From an uncultured Desulfovibrio sp. (lineage in GTDB: Bacteria; Desulfobacterota; Desulfovibrionia; Desulfovibrionales; Desulfovibrionaceae): a stretch of 64,000 nt of DNA. Below are positions 1-8,253 of the stretch, in pieces. A model generated the notes under the pieces. That model did not search any database. It was not told the DNA's origin and saw nothing but the letters and a program-made list of their open reading frames with translations. Location of the stretch: assembly GCA_900546145.1 (NCBI GenBank), contig URBN01000004.1, positions 1 through 64,000 of the forward strand, read 5' to 3'. The position numbers and the translations under genes are program-made. The stretch's first letter is position 1, and each line of letters starts with the position of its first letter.

Positions 1-215
1 CCCAGGGGGTCAGTTTTCGTTCGTTTAAGGGGTTAACTATACTTTCGCCTTACAATCTGATCCCGCTCCGCTTGCCAGAACAAGGAAAAATCCCTACAGA
101 AAAACCATTAGCGATCCCGCAGTCCGGCAGATGCAGGGACACAGCCGGCCCCCCCCACCGGGGCTTTGGGAACCGTGAGACGGAACGGCCTTCCTGCGGC
201 CTTTTGGAGAAAAGA
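1..215 (+). other. leader region upstream of thiC-like gene
   Basis: No gene is visible here. A short GC-rich stretch (about 187-204) lies just before the ribosome-binding site GGAG and the ATG at 216. A TPP riboswitch would be expected if the downstream gene were a classical thiC. I see CTGATC and TGCCAG-like pieces at about 56-80, but not the invariant CTGAGA element, so I do not call one. The true promoter may lie outside the window. Confidence 0.4.
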
Positions 216-1502
216 ATGTCCGATATCCTTAATAAGAATAAGGCCCTCAAAAAACTCCTCGATGCCAGCCTTGATGATCTTTGCGCCAGGGAAGGACTCG
301 AGCGCAGCGTCATCCTCAATGGCATTTCCGAAGGCACCATGGTGCTTCTTGGCAATCCCTGTCACAAGAATGTGGAACCCATTCTTGTCGGGCAGCCGGC
401 CGGCATCAAGGTCAACGCCAACATCGGGACTTCTCCCCTCTGCAACAGCCCCGAAATGGAAATGAAAAAACTGCACGCCGCCGTGAAAGCCGGCGCAGAC
501 ACGGTCATGGATCTCTCCATAGCCGGTGATCTTGACGCCATCCGCAGGGATATGCTCGCCGGAACCAGCATTCCCCTGGGAACCGTACCCATGTACGCGG
601 CGGGTGAAAAGCTGCTCGATGCGAACCGGGAAATTTCCTCTCTCCAGCCTGACGAACTCTTTGACGAAATTGAAAAGCAGGCGAAGCAAGGTGTCGATTT
701 CATGACCGTCCACTGCGGCATTTCCTACCGCGGCGCCCGCATGGGAGCTGACAAGACCCGCGTTATGGGCATCGTTTCCCGCGGCGGTTCCATGCTGGCC
801 CGCTGGATGCTGGAAAACAAGAAAGAAAATCCGCTCATCGACGGCTTTGACAGGCTTCTTGACATAGCCCTCGAATACAACGTCACGCTGTCCCTTGGTG
901 ACGCACTCCGTCCCGGCGCCGGCGTAGATGCCGGTGATGCCGCCCAGATGGAAGAAGTCATTAACCTCGGCCAGTTGCAGCAGCGAGCCCTCGAACGCGG
1001 CGTGCAGTGCATGATTGAAGGCCCCGGACATGTCGCTCTCAGTGCTGTAAAAGCACAGATCCAGTCCATCAAGATGCTGACCCATCACGCCCCCCTGTAC
1101 GTCCTCGGACCGCTTACCGTGGACAGCACTCCCGGCTATGATCACATTGCCGGTGCCATCGGCGCGGCTGTGGGCGTCACGGCCGGCGTTGACTTCCTCT
1201 GCTATCTTACCCCCGCAGAGCATCTCACGCTCCCTGACCTCGATGACGTCAAAGCCGGCGTGCTGGCTTCGCGCATCGCTGCCCAGGCTGGAGAAGTAGC
1301 CCTCGGCACACCCAGGGCCCTGGCCCGCGAAGCAGCCATGAACAAGGCCCGCCGGGAACTTGACTGGGAAGGCATGAAGAAGGCCGCTCTGGATCCTGAA
1401 ATGGTCGACAAACGGCGCATCCAGCACCACGATGAAAAAGTGTGCGCCATGTGCGGTAAATTCTGCGCCGTCAAGATGCTCAAGGATACAAAAATCATCT
1501 AA
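216..1502 (+). CDS. thiC: ThiC-family radical SAM enzyme (HMP-phosphate synthase, or HBI synthase BzaF)
   Basis: ThiC rearranges aminoimidazole ribotide to hydroxymethylpyrimidine phosphate for thiamin. Its paralogue BzaF uses the same substrate to make 5-hydroxybenzimidazole for cobamides. The 428-residue protein has the family core: VHCG, IVSRGGS, LSLGDALRPG, IEGPGHV, VLGP.TVD..PGYDH and FLCYLTPAEHL. A C-terminal cluster motif CAMCGKFC (Cys410, 413, 417) is CX2CX3C, as I recall for short anaerobe forms, not the CX2CX4C of E. coli ThiC. I chose ATG 216 because GGAG lies just upstream; the reading frame stays open to 72 without a good site. A terminator follows. The family is certain, but ThiC versus BzaF is not settled, because no riboswitch or partner gene decides it. 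Confidence 0.85.
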   Translation: MSDILNKNKALKKLLDASLDDLCAREGLERSVILNGISEGTMVLLGNPCHKNVEPILVGQPAGIKVNANIGTSPLCNSPEMEMKKLHAAVKAGADTVMDLSIAGDLDAIRRDMLAGTSIPLGTVPMYAAGEKLLDANREISSLQPDELFDEIEKQAKQGVDFMTVHCGISYRGARMGADKTRVMGIVSRGGSMLARWMLENKKENPLIDGFDRLLDIALEYNVTLSLGDALRPGAGVDAGDAAQMEEVINLGQLQQRALERGVQCMIEGPGHVALSAVKAQIQSIKMLTHHAPLYVLGPLTVDSTPGYDHIAGAIGAAVGVTAGVDFLCYLTPAEHLTLPDLDDVKAGVLASRIAAQAGEVALGTPRALAREAAMNKARRELDWEGMKKAALDPEMVDKRRIQHHDEKVCAMCGKFCAVKMLKDTKII

Positions 1503-1527
1503 GCTCTCTCTGAGCTACGCCTTTTCC

Positions 1528-1564
1528 GCCCGGCAGCAGAGGGATCCCTCCTGCCGGGCTTTTT
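1528..1564 (+). terminator. rho-independent terminator of thiC
   Basis: Perfect 9-bp stem GCCCGGCAG/CTGCCGGGC followed by TTTTT. The loop itself contains the palindrome GAGGGATCCCTC. It starts 26 bases after the thiC stop. Confidence 0.85.
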
Positions 1565-1590
1565 CTGTATGCCGGGAATGAAGTATTCTG

Positions 1591-1790
1591 ATGGGTGAAA
1601 ATCCCGGGACTGCCCTGACAGCCGGAACGTCACAGCCGGACACGATGAGTGTCCGCCGCGGGATGGAATCGGAAGGAAGGAGCAGACCGGAAACCGATAA
1701 CTGTCCGGAAAATTCCGCAGGGAAATACAAAACAGGTAACCGCCGTGCACCGGACGGTGCACACAGTGAGAAGCTCTGCCCAGAGCTCCT
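1591..1790 (+). promoter_or_regulatory. possible diverged cobalamin-type riboswitch and hairpins
   Basis: GGTGAAAATCC at 1594-1604 followed by GGGACTGCCC at 1606-1615 matches the conserved 5' part of cobalamin riboswitches. A GGAAGGAAGGAGCAG segment sits near 1671-1685. AACAGGTAACCGCC at 1731-1744 resembles, with a gap, the B12 box. Spacing and order fit the family, but the central GCCACTG element is not obvious. Two strong hairpins follow: GTGCACCG/CGGTGCAC (1745-1762) and AGCTCT/AGAGCT (1772-1787). They end 45 bases before the metallopeptidase start and could be the expression platform. The downstream gene has no known cobalamin link, so this is tentative. Confidence 0.35.
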
Positions 1791-1832
1791 TCCTCCCGCT
1801 TGTCCTGCAGGAAAAATCTTCTCAGGTATCTT

Positions 1833-2759
1833 ATGTTCAGCTGGTTTTTGAAAAAAAAGGAAAACGCTGGTCAGCCCTTCGCTGTCCCCGTGCTGACGGA
1901 AAAGGGGCAGGCTGCAGCCGAAGTTCACTCTCCCGTGAAAGGCACCGTCCGGATTCTGCTGATTCCAAGGCGCATCAGATCTTTCAGGATAAAACTGCGT
2001 GCAGAAGACCCCGTTTTCAGTCTGGAATACCCTCTTACTTATCCGCGGAGGGCGCTCTTCGACGATCTCAATACGCCGGGCGGACGTCTGCGGGTCTTCC
2101 TCGAAAAATTCCTTTCTTCAGCCCGGGATACGGAAATCACTCTGCCGGAGACCATCTTTATCGGTATTTCCGGCGTGTCTCTGTTCGTAAAGCGCACCGG
2201 CTTTCCGGACGGAGGCCTTGCCGTGCGCGATATGTGCAGGGAAGGCAGGCTCACGGCTGAATTCACCCTGGCCGGCAGTAAGGCCAGACTCTTCGCCTCA
2301 CAGTCCGGGGTGATCATTTATGACAGGGAATCGGCAGGCGCTGACAGTGCACGGCTTCTGCGCAGCTACCTTCGCTGGCTCGCGGGCAGGCTTCTGCCCG
2401 CCTACGTTCTTTCCGACGCCTTCCCGGAAGAACTCAGAGACAGGCTGAAAAGCGTGAGCGTCACAGACGCAGGGACCCGCCTCGGCAGCCTCTCGAAGAA
2501 GACCGGCAGCGCAGGATACCGCATGCACCTCAGCTGGCGGACAATCCTCCTTCCCAGGAAGCTGCTCCGACACCTCGTCTGCCACGAATTCACACACAGC
2601 CTCGCCATGAATCATCAGCAGGAGTTCTACACTAACCTGGCCCGGCTTTCCCCGGACTGGAAAATTCTGGAAAAAGAGCTGGACCGCGCCTGGCTCGCCC
2701 TTCCGCTGTGGAGCAGGGGAAAAACCCCTCCTGTCAAAAAAATTTCAAAAAGATCTTGA
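1833..2759 (+). CDS. YgjP-like zinc metallopeptidase family protein
   Basis: A 308-residue protein whose C-terminal third is the YgjP/WLM-type metallopeptidase fold. It reads LGSLSKKTG, then LSWR..LLP..LLRHLVCHEFTH, then MNHQQEFY and LSPDWK. HEFTH is the HExxH zinc site and the following NH..EF supplies a likely third ligand region. The N-terminal half (about residues 20-190) is not recognisable to me. I chose ATG 1833; an in-frame TTG at 1800 has no better ribosome site. The gene stands alone between the thiC terminator and the rubrerythrin promoter, and downstream of a possible riboswitch. The substrate is unknown; homologues are often linked to nucleic-acid or repair functions, but nothing here shows that. 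Confidence 0.75.
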   Translation: MFSWFLKKKENAGQPFAVPVLTEKGQAAAEVHSPVKGTVRILLIPRRIRSFRIKLRAEDPVFSLEYPLTYPRRALFDDLNTPGGRLRVFLEKFLSSARDTEITLPETIFIGISGVSLFVKRTGFPDGGLAVRDMCREGRLTAEFTLAGSKARLFASQSGVIIYDRESAGADSARLLRSYLRWLAGRLLPAYVLSDAFPEELRDRLKSVSVTDAGTRLGSLSKKTGSAGYRMHLSWRTILLPRKLLRHLVCHEFTHSLAMNHQQEFYTNLARLSPDWKILEKELDRAWLALPLWSRGKTPPVKKISKRS

Positions 2760-2787
2760 CGTCGTTAATAATATTGATTACTAATAA
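2756..2787 (+). promoter_or_regulatory. rubrerythrin promoter with AT-rich operator-like repeat
   Basis: TTGACG at 2756-2761 is a good -35 box. TACTAAT at 2779-2785 is an acceptable -10 at 17 bp. An AT-rich, partly symmetric stretch (2765-2786; TTAATAAT...ATTACTAATAA) fills the spacer, where a PerR/Fur-type repressor would bind. Rubrerythrin genes of related bacteria are known PerR targets, so this is a plausible operator, but symmetry is imperfect. Confidence 0.4.
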
Positions 2788-2856
2788 GCTCACGAAAGGC
2801 AAAGAGTTCACTGAGAAAACAAACTGCATAAGCATACAAACTTTAGGAGGATCACT

Positions 2857-3432
2857 ATGAAATCTCTCAAGGGCACCCAGACTGAAAAAAATATCCTCAC
2901 CGCTTTCGCCGGTGAATCCCAGGCCCGCAACCGTTACGACTATTTCGCCTCCAAGGCCAAGAAGGACGGTTTTGTCCTGATTGCCGATATCTTCACTGAA
3001 ACCGCCCTGCAGGAAAAGGAACACGCCAAGCGTCTGTTCAAGTTCCTCGAAGGCGGCGCCGTTGAAATTACCGCCGCTTACCCTGCCGGCGCCATCAAGA
3101 GCACCGCTGAGAACCTCGAAGCTGCCGCTTCCGGCGAGAACGAAGAGTGGTCCAGCATGTACCCCACTTTCGCTGACGTCGCCGAAAAGGAAGGTTTCCC
3201 GGAAATCGCCGCCGTCATGCGTAACATCGCCGTGGCCGAGAAGTTCCACGAAAAGCGCTATCTCGCCCTGCTCAAGATGGTGAAGGACGGTACCATGTTC
3301 AAGCGTGAGCAGGAAACCGTGTGGCGCTGCCGCAACTGCGGCTGCCTCGTCCGCGGCAAGGAAGCCCCCGCAGTCTGCCCGGCCTGCCATCATCCCCAGG
3401 CCTACTTCGAGGAACTCAACTACGCTTTCTAA
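2857..3432 (+). CDS. rbr: rubrerythrin (NADH-linked peroxide reductase)
   Basis: Cytoplasmic diiron/rubredoxin protein that reduces hydrogen peroxide in anaerobes. The 191-residue length is typical. The N-terminal four-helix domain carries the diiron ligands: E20 in AGESQARN, E53xxH56 in EKEHAKR, and later glutamates in GENEE and EKFHEKR. The C-terminal rubredoxin-like domain has CX2C pairs at Cys158/161 and Cys174/177. AGGAGG lies 7 bases before the ATG. It is a single gene with its own promoter and a very strong terminator. Codon use is strongly biased (GGC, CTC, AAG), which suggests high expression. Confidence 0.97.
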   Translation: MKSLKGTQTEKNILTAFAGESQARNRYDYFASKAKKDGFVLIADIFTETALQEKEHAKRLFKFLEGGAVEITAAYPAGAIKSTAENLEAAASGENEEWSSMYPTFADVAEKEGFPEIAAVMRNIAVAEKFHEKRYLALLKMVKDGTMFKREQETVWRCRNCGCLVRGKEAPAVCPACHHPQAYFEELNYAF

Positions 3433-3504
3433 CCCAGTTCTCTGAAAAAATTCCGGCATAGCCTTTGCCCGAGGGCGGCGCCGGAAAGATTCTGACTGTA
3501 CCTT

Positions 3505-3534
3505 CCCGGGGGATTACATCCCCCGGGATTTTTT
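3505..3534 (+). terminator. rho-independent terminator of rbr
   Basis: Perfect 10-bp stem CCCGGGGGAT/ATCCCCCGGG with a 3-base loop, followed by ATTTTTTG. Confidence 0.9.
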
Positions 3535-3769
3535 GTGTCTTCCGGCCTGGGAATATTCCCGCACGGGCTATCCAATTCCACGCCCGAGGTTGCAAAAATT
3601 TTTTATAATACATTGAAATAACATGCAAAAAAAGTAAGGCGCTCCCCCTTTGAGGGGCCGCGCCTTTTTTGCTATGTGTACCGGCACCGCTCAGGCAGAA
3701 ATCCCGGAAGGGATGCAAGCCCCCCTAATCCATCTCCCGGAAAGAGAGATACATATATAAGGATAGAGT
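3535..3769 (+). other. intergenic region with a second terminator before the efflux operon
   Basis: After the rbr terminator there is an AT-rich patch (3586-3636), then a second strong hairpin at 3636-3670 (GGCGC...CCCC/GGGG...GCGCC, then TTTTTT). It cannot serve rbr, which is already terminated. It may end a short transcript starting in the AT-rich patch, or act as a leader attenuator for the efflux genes. No coding sequence is evident. Confidence 0.5.
3636..3670 (+). terminator. hairpin terminator or attenuator upstream of RND operon
   Basis: Stem GGCGC(tc)CCCC / GGGG(cc)GCGCC with a short loop and a TTTTTT tail, 100 bases before the adaptor gene start. Confidence 0.75.
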
Positions 3770-5062
3770 ATGCCACATCTGTTTACCGGCCGCCGTCTTC
3801 TTATCCTGGCCGTGCTGGCTGCCGCTGCCTTCCTTGCCTACCGTTTTATCCCCCATGGAGGCAATGGCCCCAGACCTGAAATGACCTCTCCTGTGCGCAC
3901 GGCGAAAGCCCTGGCTCAGGACGTCCCCCATTACCTGCAGGGACTCGGCACGGTACAGCCCTACTCTGACGTCCTGGTCACGAGCCGAGTGGAAGGACAT
4001 CTCATGGCCATCCACTTCACGGAAGGTCAGCGAGTCAGGGCCGGTGATCTTCTGGCCGAAATCGACCCCCGGCCCTACAAGGCAGCCCTCTCGAAAGCGA
4101 AGGGCACGCTCGCCCAGGACAGCGCGGAGCTCGCCAACGCCCGTACCGACAGAGACCGTTACGCCGGGCTCGTGAAAAAAGACTTCGTGGCCAGGCAGAC
4201 TTACGACACGCAGGCCGCAAAGGTGAGACAGCTTGAAGGCACTGTGGCGGCGGACAAAGCCTCCGTGGAGTCCGCAGCCCTTGATCTCGCCTACAGCCGG
4301 ATCACGGCTCCTGTCTCGGGGAAACTCGGCCTGAAAAATTACGATGTGGGCGCTCTCATTACGGCCAACGACAGCACAGGGCTTGTGCGCATTACCGAAG
4401 TGACACCCTGCTACGTGCTCTTCACGCTTCCCGAAAGAGACATTCCGCTTGTGACCAGAGCCCTGCATGAGACAGAAACCTCCACCGGAGCATCGGCCAA
4501 ACTTCCTGTTGAGGCGTGGAGCCGCGATCAGAAGGAACGGCTTGCCGAGGGAAGCCTCCTGACTGTGGATAACCGCATCGACACATCCACAGGAACGGTA
4601 CGTCTCAAGGCTGTTTTTCCGAACACCTCTGAAGCGCTCTATCCCAACGAATTCGTCAATGCCCGGCTGCGCGTCCGTATTCTGAAGAACGCCGTCACCG
4701 TACCCCCGTCAGCCGTTCAGCTCGGATCAGACGGCTCCTTTGTCTTTGTGGTCGATGACAGCGGCACAGCCCGCCGCCGCGAAGTGAAAACAGGACTCTC
4801 AACCGGCGCCATCACTGTCATCGAATCAGGGCTCAGCGCCGGAGAAACCATTGTGATGGACGGTGTCGACCGCCTGCGCGACGGCTCAAAGGTCCGCATT
4901 GCAGCGACGGCCGAAACCGTGCGGCTCGCCGACAATAATTCGCCCCTGGCTACGGAGAGCGGGCCTGACGAAACAAAAGACAGCGCTCCCGCACAGAATA
5001 CAAAAGGCGCTGAACAGCCATCCGGGAAGGGACTGCCTTCTGAAAAACCGGCCAGACCCTAG
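3770..5062 (+). CDS. mdtA: RND efflux periplasmic adaptor (MdtA/AcrA-like)
   Basis: Membrane fusion protein linking an inner-membrane RND pump to an outer-membrane channel. In 430 residues it has an N-terminal hydrophobic anchor (about 8-25, RRLLILAVLAAAAFLAYRF). A barrel-sandwich/lipoyl half follows (VTSRVEGHLMAIHFTEGQRVRAGDLLAEIDPRPY), then a helical hairpin (SKAKGTLAQDSAELANARTDRDRY), the second half-motif (SRITAPVSGKLG) and beta-barrel and membrane-proximal domains (PPSAVQLGSDG.FVFVV). The C-terminus is a low-complexity polar tail of about 45 residues. First gene of a three-gene operon; no TolC-like channel lies in the window, so the pump must recruit one from elsewhere. Confidence 0.93.
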   Translation: MPHLFTGRRLLILAVLAAAAFLAYRFIPHGGNGPRPEMTSPVRTAKALAQDVPHYLQGLGTVQPYSDVLVTSRVEGHLMAIHFTEGQRVRAGDLLAEIDPRPYKAALSKAKGTLAQDSAELANARTDRDRYAGLVKKDFVARQTYDTQAAKVRQLEGTVAADKASVESAALDLAYSRITAPVSGKLGLKNYDVGALITANDSTGLVRITEVTPCYVLFTLPERDIPLVTRALHETETSTGASAKLPVEAWSRDQKERLAEGSLLTVDNRIDTSTGTVRLKAVFPNTSEALYPNEFVNARLRVRILKNAVTVPPSAVQLGSDGSFVFVVDDSGTARRREVKTGLSTGAITVIESGLSAGETIVMDGVDRLRDGSKVRIAATAETVRLADNNSPLATESGPDETKDSAPAQNTKGAEQPSGKGLPSEKPARP

Positions 5063-5082
5063 AGTCATGCAAAGGTGAGCAC

Positions 5083-8000
5083 GTGAATATTTCCCGTCTC
5101 TTCATTCTGAGGCCCATAGCCACGTCCCTCCTCATGGCGGCCCTGTTCCTTTCCGGCGTTCTGGCCTACCACTATCTGCCCATCGCTGCCCTGCCCCAGA
5201 TAGACTACCCCACTATCCAGGTTCAGACCTTCTATCCCGGCGCCTCTCCGGAAGTCATGTCCCAGGTGGTCACGGCTCCGCTTGAAAAGCAGTTCGGCTC
5301 CATGCAGGGCCTCAAGCAGATGAGTTCGCTGTCAACGGCCGGATCCTCCGTCATCACGCTGCAGTTCGGCCTCACAACCGAGCTCGATGTGGCTGAACAG
5401 GAGGTTCAGGCCAGCATCAATGCGGCGAATTCCCTTCTGCCCAGTGATCTGCCGAACCCGCCGGTTTACAACAAGGTCAACCCCGCAGATCCGCCCATCA
5501 TGACGCTTGCCGTCACGAGCCGGACCCTGCCCATGACAAAACTCGAAGATCTGGCTGACACGCGGCTCGCCCAGAAAATCTCGCAGATTTCCGGCGTCGG
5601 CCTCGTGACGCTTTCCGGCGGCGAAAAGCCTGCCGTCCGCATTCAAATCAATCCCAAAGCTCTTGCCAGAGCCAATCTCACTCTGGCGGACGTCCGATCA
5701 GCGATCTCCAGCGCCAACGTCGACGCATCAAAGGGCAGCCTTGACGGCCCCATGCGGTCCTCGACCATTGATGCCAACGATCAGATGGAGTCCGCCGAGG
5801 AGTACGCCCAGACCATCATAGGCTATTCCAACGGCGCGCCCATACGGCTCAAAGATGTCGGAGACGTGGTCCACGGCGCGGAAAACGCCCTGCTCGCGGC
5901 CTACACGGTGCACAGCGGCAGCGCGGATCAGCAAAAGCTCCGGCAGGCCATTGTCCTTTCCGTGCAGCGCCAGCCCGGAGCCAATGTCATCCAGGTCGCC
6001 AACGCCATATCCAGTAAACTGCCGACCCTCCAAGCCTCTTTGCCCGGAGCCGTTGACGTGGAGATCATCACAGACAGGACCTCCACCATACGCGCCACTG
6101 TCGAAGACGTGGAATTCGAGCTTCTGCTTTCCATCGTCCTCGTCATCGTTATCATCTGGGTCTTCCTGCGCAATGCGAGGGCCACCATGATCCCGGCCAT
6201 GGCTGTCCCCCTGTCCCTCATCGGCACGCTGGGGGTCATGTATCTCGCGGGCTTTTCCCTCAATAACCTCACGCTCATGGCCCTGGTCATCGCCGCCGGC
6301 TTTGTGGTCGACGACGCCATCGTCGTCATCGAAAACATCTCCCGCTATATAGAGCAGGGCATGAAACCTGTTCAGGCCGCCATCGTCGGTGCCGGCCAGA
6401 TCGGATTCACCATCATTTCCCTGACCTTTTCCCTTGTGGCCGTACTCATTCCCCTTCTCTTCATGGGGGACGTTTCCGGACGTCTCTTCAGGGAATTCGC
6501 GATCACGCTGGCCGTTACCATTCTCCTCTCCGCGGTCATTTCCCTGACCCTGACGCCCATGCTCTGCGCCGTTCTGCTCAAAGCCAGAAGGAAGACGCCC
6601 CGGGCCGCAGCGCCGGAAGACAGCGCCAGTCAGACAAAGAAAACCTTTTTCCCGAAGCTCCTCGGTTTTTATGATACCTGCCTGCAGGCCGTCTTCCGTC
6701 ACCAGCGCCTCATGCTGGGCGTGGCTGTGGGCAGCCTCGTGGTGACCGGACTTCTTTTCGTCATCGTGCCCAAAGGCTTCTTCCCCATTCAGGACACGGG
6801 CATCATTCAGGGCGTGGCCGAAGCGCCCCAGCAGACATCCTTCTCCGCCATGACAAAACGCCAGCAGCAGCTCGCTGATCTCCTTCTGAGCGAACCCGCG
6901 GTGAAGAGCGTGGCCTTTTTTGTGGGAGTTGACGGACAGAACCCCGGCGTGGCTACCTCACGACTGACCATGGAGCTTGCCCCGCTTTCAGAACGCAGCG
7001 AACGCGCGCCTGATTTCTGCCGCAGGCTCATGAACCGCGCCGCCGACGAAATTCCGGGCATACGGCTCTATCTCAATCCCGTTCAGGATCTTACCATCGA
7101 GGATCGCACCTCCCGCACCATGTATCAGATCACCATGGAAGCGGTCTCCCAGACCGAACTCGACACCTGGGAGGAAAAACTCAGAAAGGCCCTGTCCGCC
7201 CACAAAAACGTAGAAGCCGTGGCAAGCGACCACATGTCTCCAGGCACCATGCTCTATCTGAACGTCAACAGGGACACAGCAAGCCGCCTCGGCATCAGCA
7301 TGGAGGACGTGGACAACGCTCTCTACGATGCTCTGGGGCAGCGCCTCATTTCCACCATCTTCACGCAGACCAACCAGTACAAGGTCGTCCTCGAAACCGC
7401 ACCTCAGTTCCGCCAGGGTCCTCTGGATATCGAGGCCGTGTACGTGAAATCTTCTTCCGGAACACCTGTTCCCCTGACCGCCTTCACGACGGCGGAGGAG
7501 AGGCCGACTCGTCTCAGCGTGAGCCGGCAGGGGCAGTTCCCCGCCGCGACGCTCTCCTTCAACGTAGCCAGGGATTCCCATCTCGGCTACGCCGTGGCTG
7601 ACGCCCAGCAGGCCATCGCTGAAATTGGGGCTCCCGATTCCGTGCGCATCACCTTCCAGGGCGCACTTCAGGCCTTCCTCGGATCTACCAATAACGAGCT
7701 CTGGCTCATCCTTGCCGCCATTGTCGTGGTCTACATCGTTCTGGGTGTCCTTTACGAAAGCTATGTGCACCCCGTGACGATTCTCTCGACCCTGCCTTCA
7801 GCCGGTATCGGCGCTCTCCTCGCCCTGCTCCTCTGTGATATGGATCTCGGCGTCATGGGCATTATCGGCATGCTGCTCCTCATCGGCATCGTCAAGAAAA
7901 ACGCCATTATGATGGTCGACTTCGCACTGGAAGCAGAGCGGAAGGAAGGCAAAGACACTCTTTCAGCGATCCACGAAGCCTGCCTGCTCAGGCTGCGCCC

Positions 8001-8253
8001 CATCCTCATGACCACCATGTGCGCACTGCTCAGCGCCCTGCCGCTCATGCTCGGTACCGGCATGGGTTCAGAACTCCGCCGGCCTCTGGGCGTCACCATG
8101 GTCGGCGGCCTGATTTTCAGCCAGCTTCTCACCCTCTTCACAACGCCGGTTGTCTACATCTGGTTTGACCATTTCACGAAGAGAAAGAAGCAGCGCGGAA
8201 GCAGACCGGTTCCTGTTCCCACAGACGAAAGGACCGGCGGGAGTGCGCAATGA
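5083..8253 (+). CDS. mdtB: RND multidrug efflux permease, MdtB-like
   Basis: A 1056-residue HAE1-type RND transporter driven by proton entry. N-terminal FILRPIATSLLMAALFLSGVLAY is TM1. The porter domain (ASPEVMSQVVTAPLEKQFGSMQGLKQMSS) and the TM4 proton-relay motif GFVVDDAIVVIENISRY follow. The second half repeats the fold, ending with LLLIGIVKKNAIMMVDFALEAER. GTG start at 5083 after AGGTGA, 20 bases behind the adaptor. It overlaps the next permease by ATGA (8250-8253). Two different permeases with one adaptor is the MdtABC/MuxABC plan, where B and C form a mixed trimer. The substrate cannot be read from sequence. Confidence 0.93.
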   Translation: MNISRLFILRPIATSLLMAALFLSGVLAYHYLPIAALPQIDYPTIQVQTFYPGASPEVMSQVVTAPLEKQFGSMQGLKQMSSLSTAGSSVITLQFGLTTELDVAEQEVQASINAANSLLPSDLPNPPVYNKVNPADPPIMTLAVTSRTLPMTKLEDLADTRLAQKISQISGVGLVTLSGGEKPAVRIQINPKALARANLTLADVRSAISSANVDASKGSLDGPMRSSTIDANDQMESAEEYAQTIIGYSNGAPIRLKDVGDVVHGAENALLAAYTVHSGSADQQKLRQAIVLSVQRQPGANVIQVANAISSKLPTLQASLPGAVDVEIITDRTSTIRATVEDVEFELLLSIVLVIVIIWVFLRNARATMIPAMAVPLSLIGTLGVMYLAGFSLNNLTLMALVIAAGFVVDDAIVVIENISRYIEQGMKPVQAAIVGAGQIGFTIISLTFSLVAVLIPLLFMGDVSGRLFREFAITLAVTILLSAVISLTLTPMLCAVLLKARRKTPRAAAPEDSASQTKKTFFPKLLGFYDTCLQAVFRHQRLMLGVAVGSLVVTGLLFVIVPKGFFPIQDTGIIQGVAEAPQQTSFSAMTKRQQQLADLLLSEPAVKSVAFFVGVDGQNPGVATSRLTMELAPLSERSERAPDFCRRLMNRAADEIPGIRLYLNPVQDLTIEDRTSRTMYQITMEAVSQTELDTWEEKLRKALSAHKNVEAVASDHMSPGTMLYLNVNRDTASRLGISMEDVDNALYDALGQRLISTIFTQTNQYKVVLETAPQFRQGPLDIEAVYVKSSSGTPVPLTAFTTAEERPTRLSVSRQGQFPAATLSFNVARDSHLGYAVADAQQAIAEIGAPDSVRITFQGALQAFLGSTNNELWLILAAIVVVYIVLGVLYESYVHPVTILSTLPSAGIGALLALLLCDMDLGVMGIIGMLLLIGIVKKNAIMMVDFALEAERKEGKDTLSAIHEACLLRLRPILMTTMCALLSALPLMLGTGMGSELRRPLGVTMVGGLIFSQLLTLFTTPVVYIWFDHFTKRKKQRGSRPVPVPTDERTGGSAQ

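Noticed and set aside
1..215. TPP riboswitch before thiC
   Set aside because: Only CTGATC and TGCCAG-like fragments; the invariant CTGAGA box is absent and spacing does not fit.
108..1430. Long minus-strand open frame opposite thiC
   Set aside because: Mirror of a strongly supported gene; low-complexity composition and no family resemblance. Same for the long frames opposite the EF-G-like gene (17835-20012), mop (42023-44113), glutamate synthase genes (52903-56794) and glnN (60338-62572).
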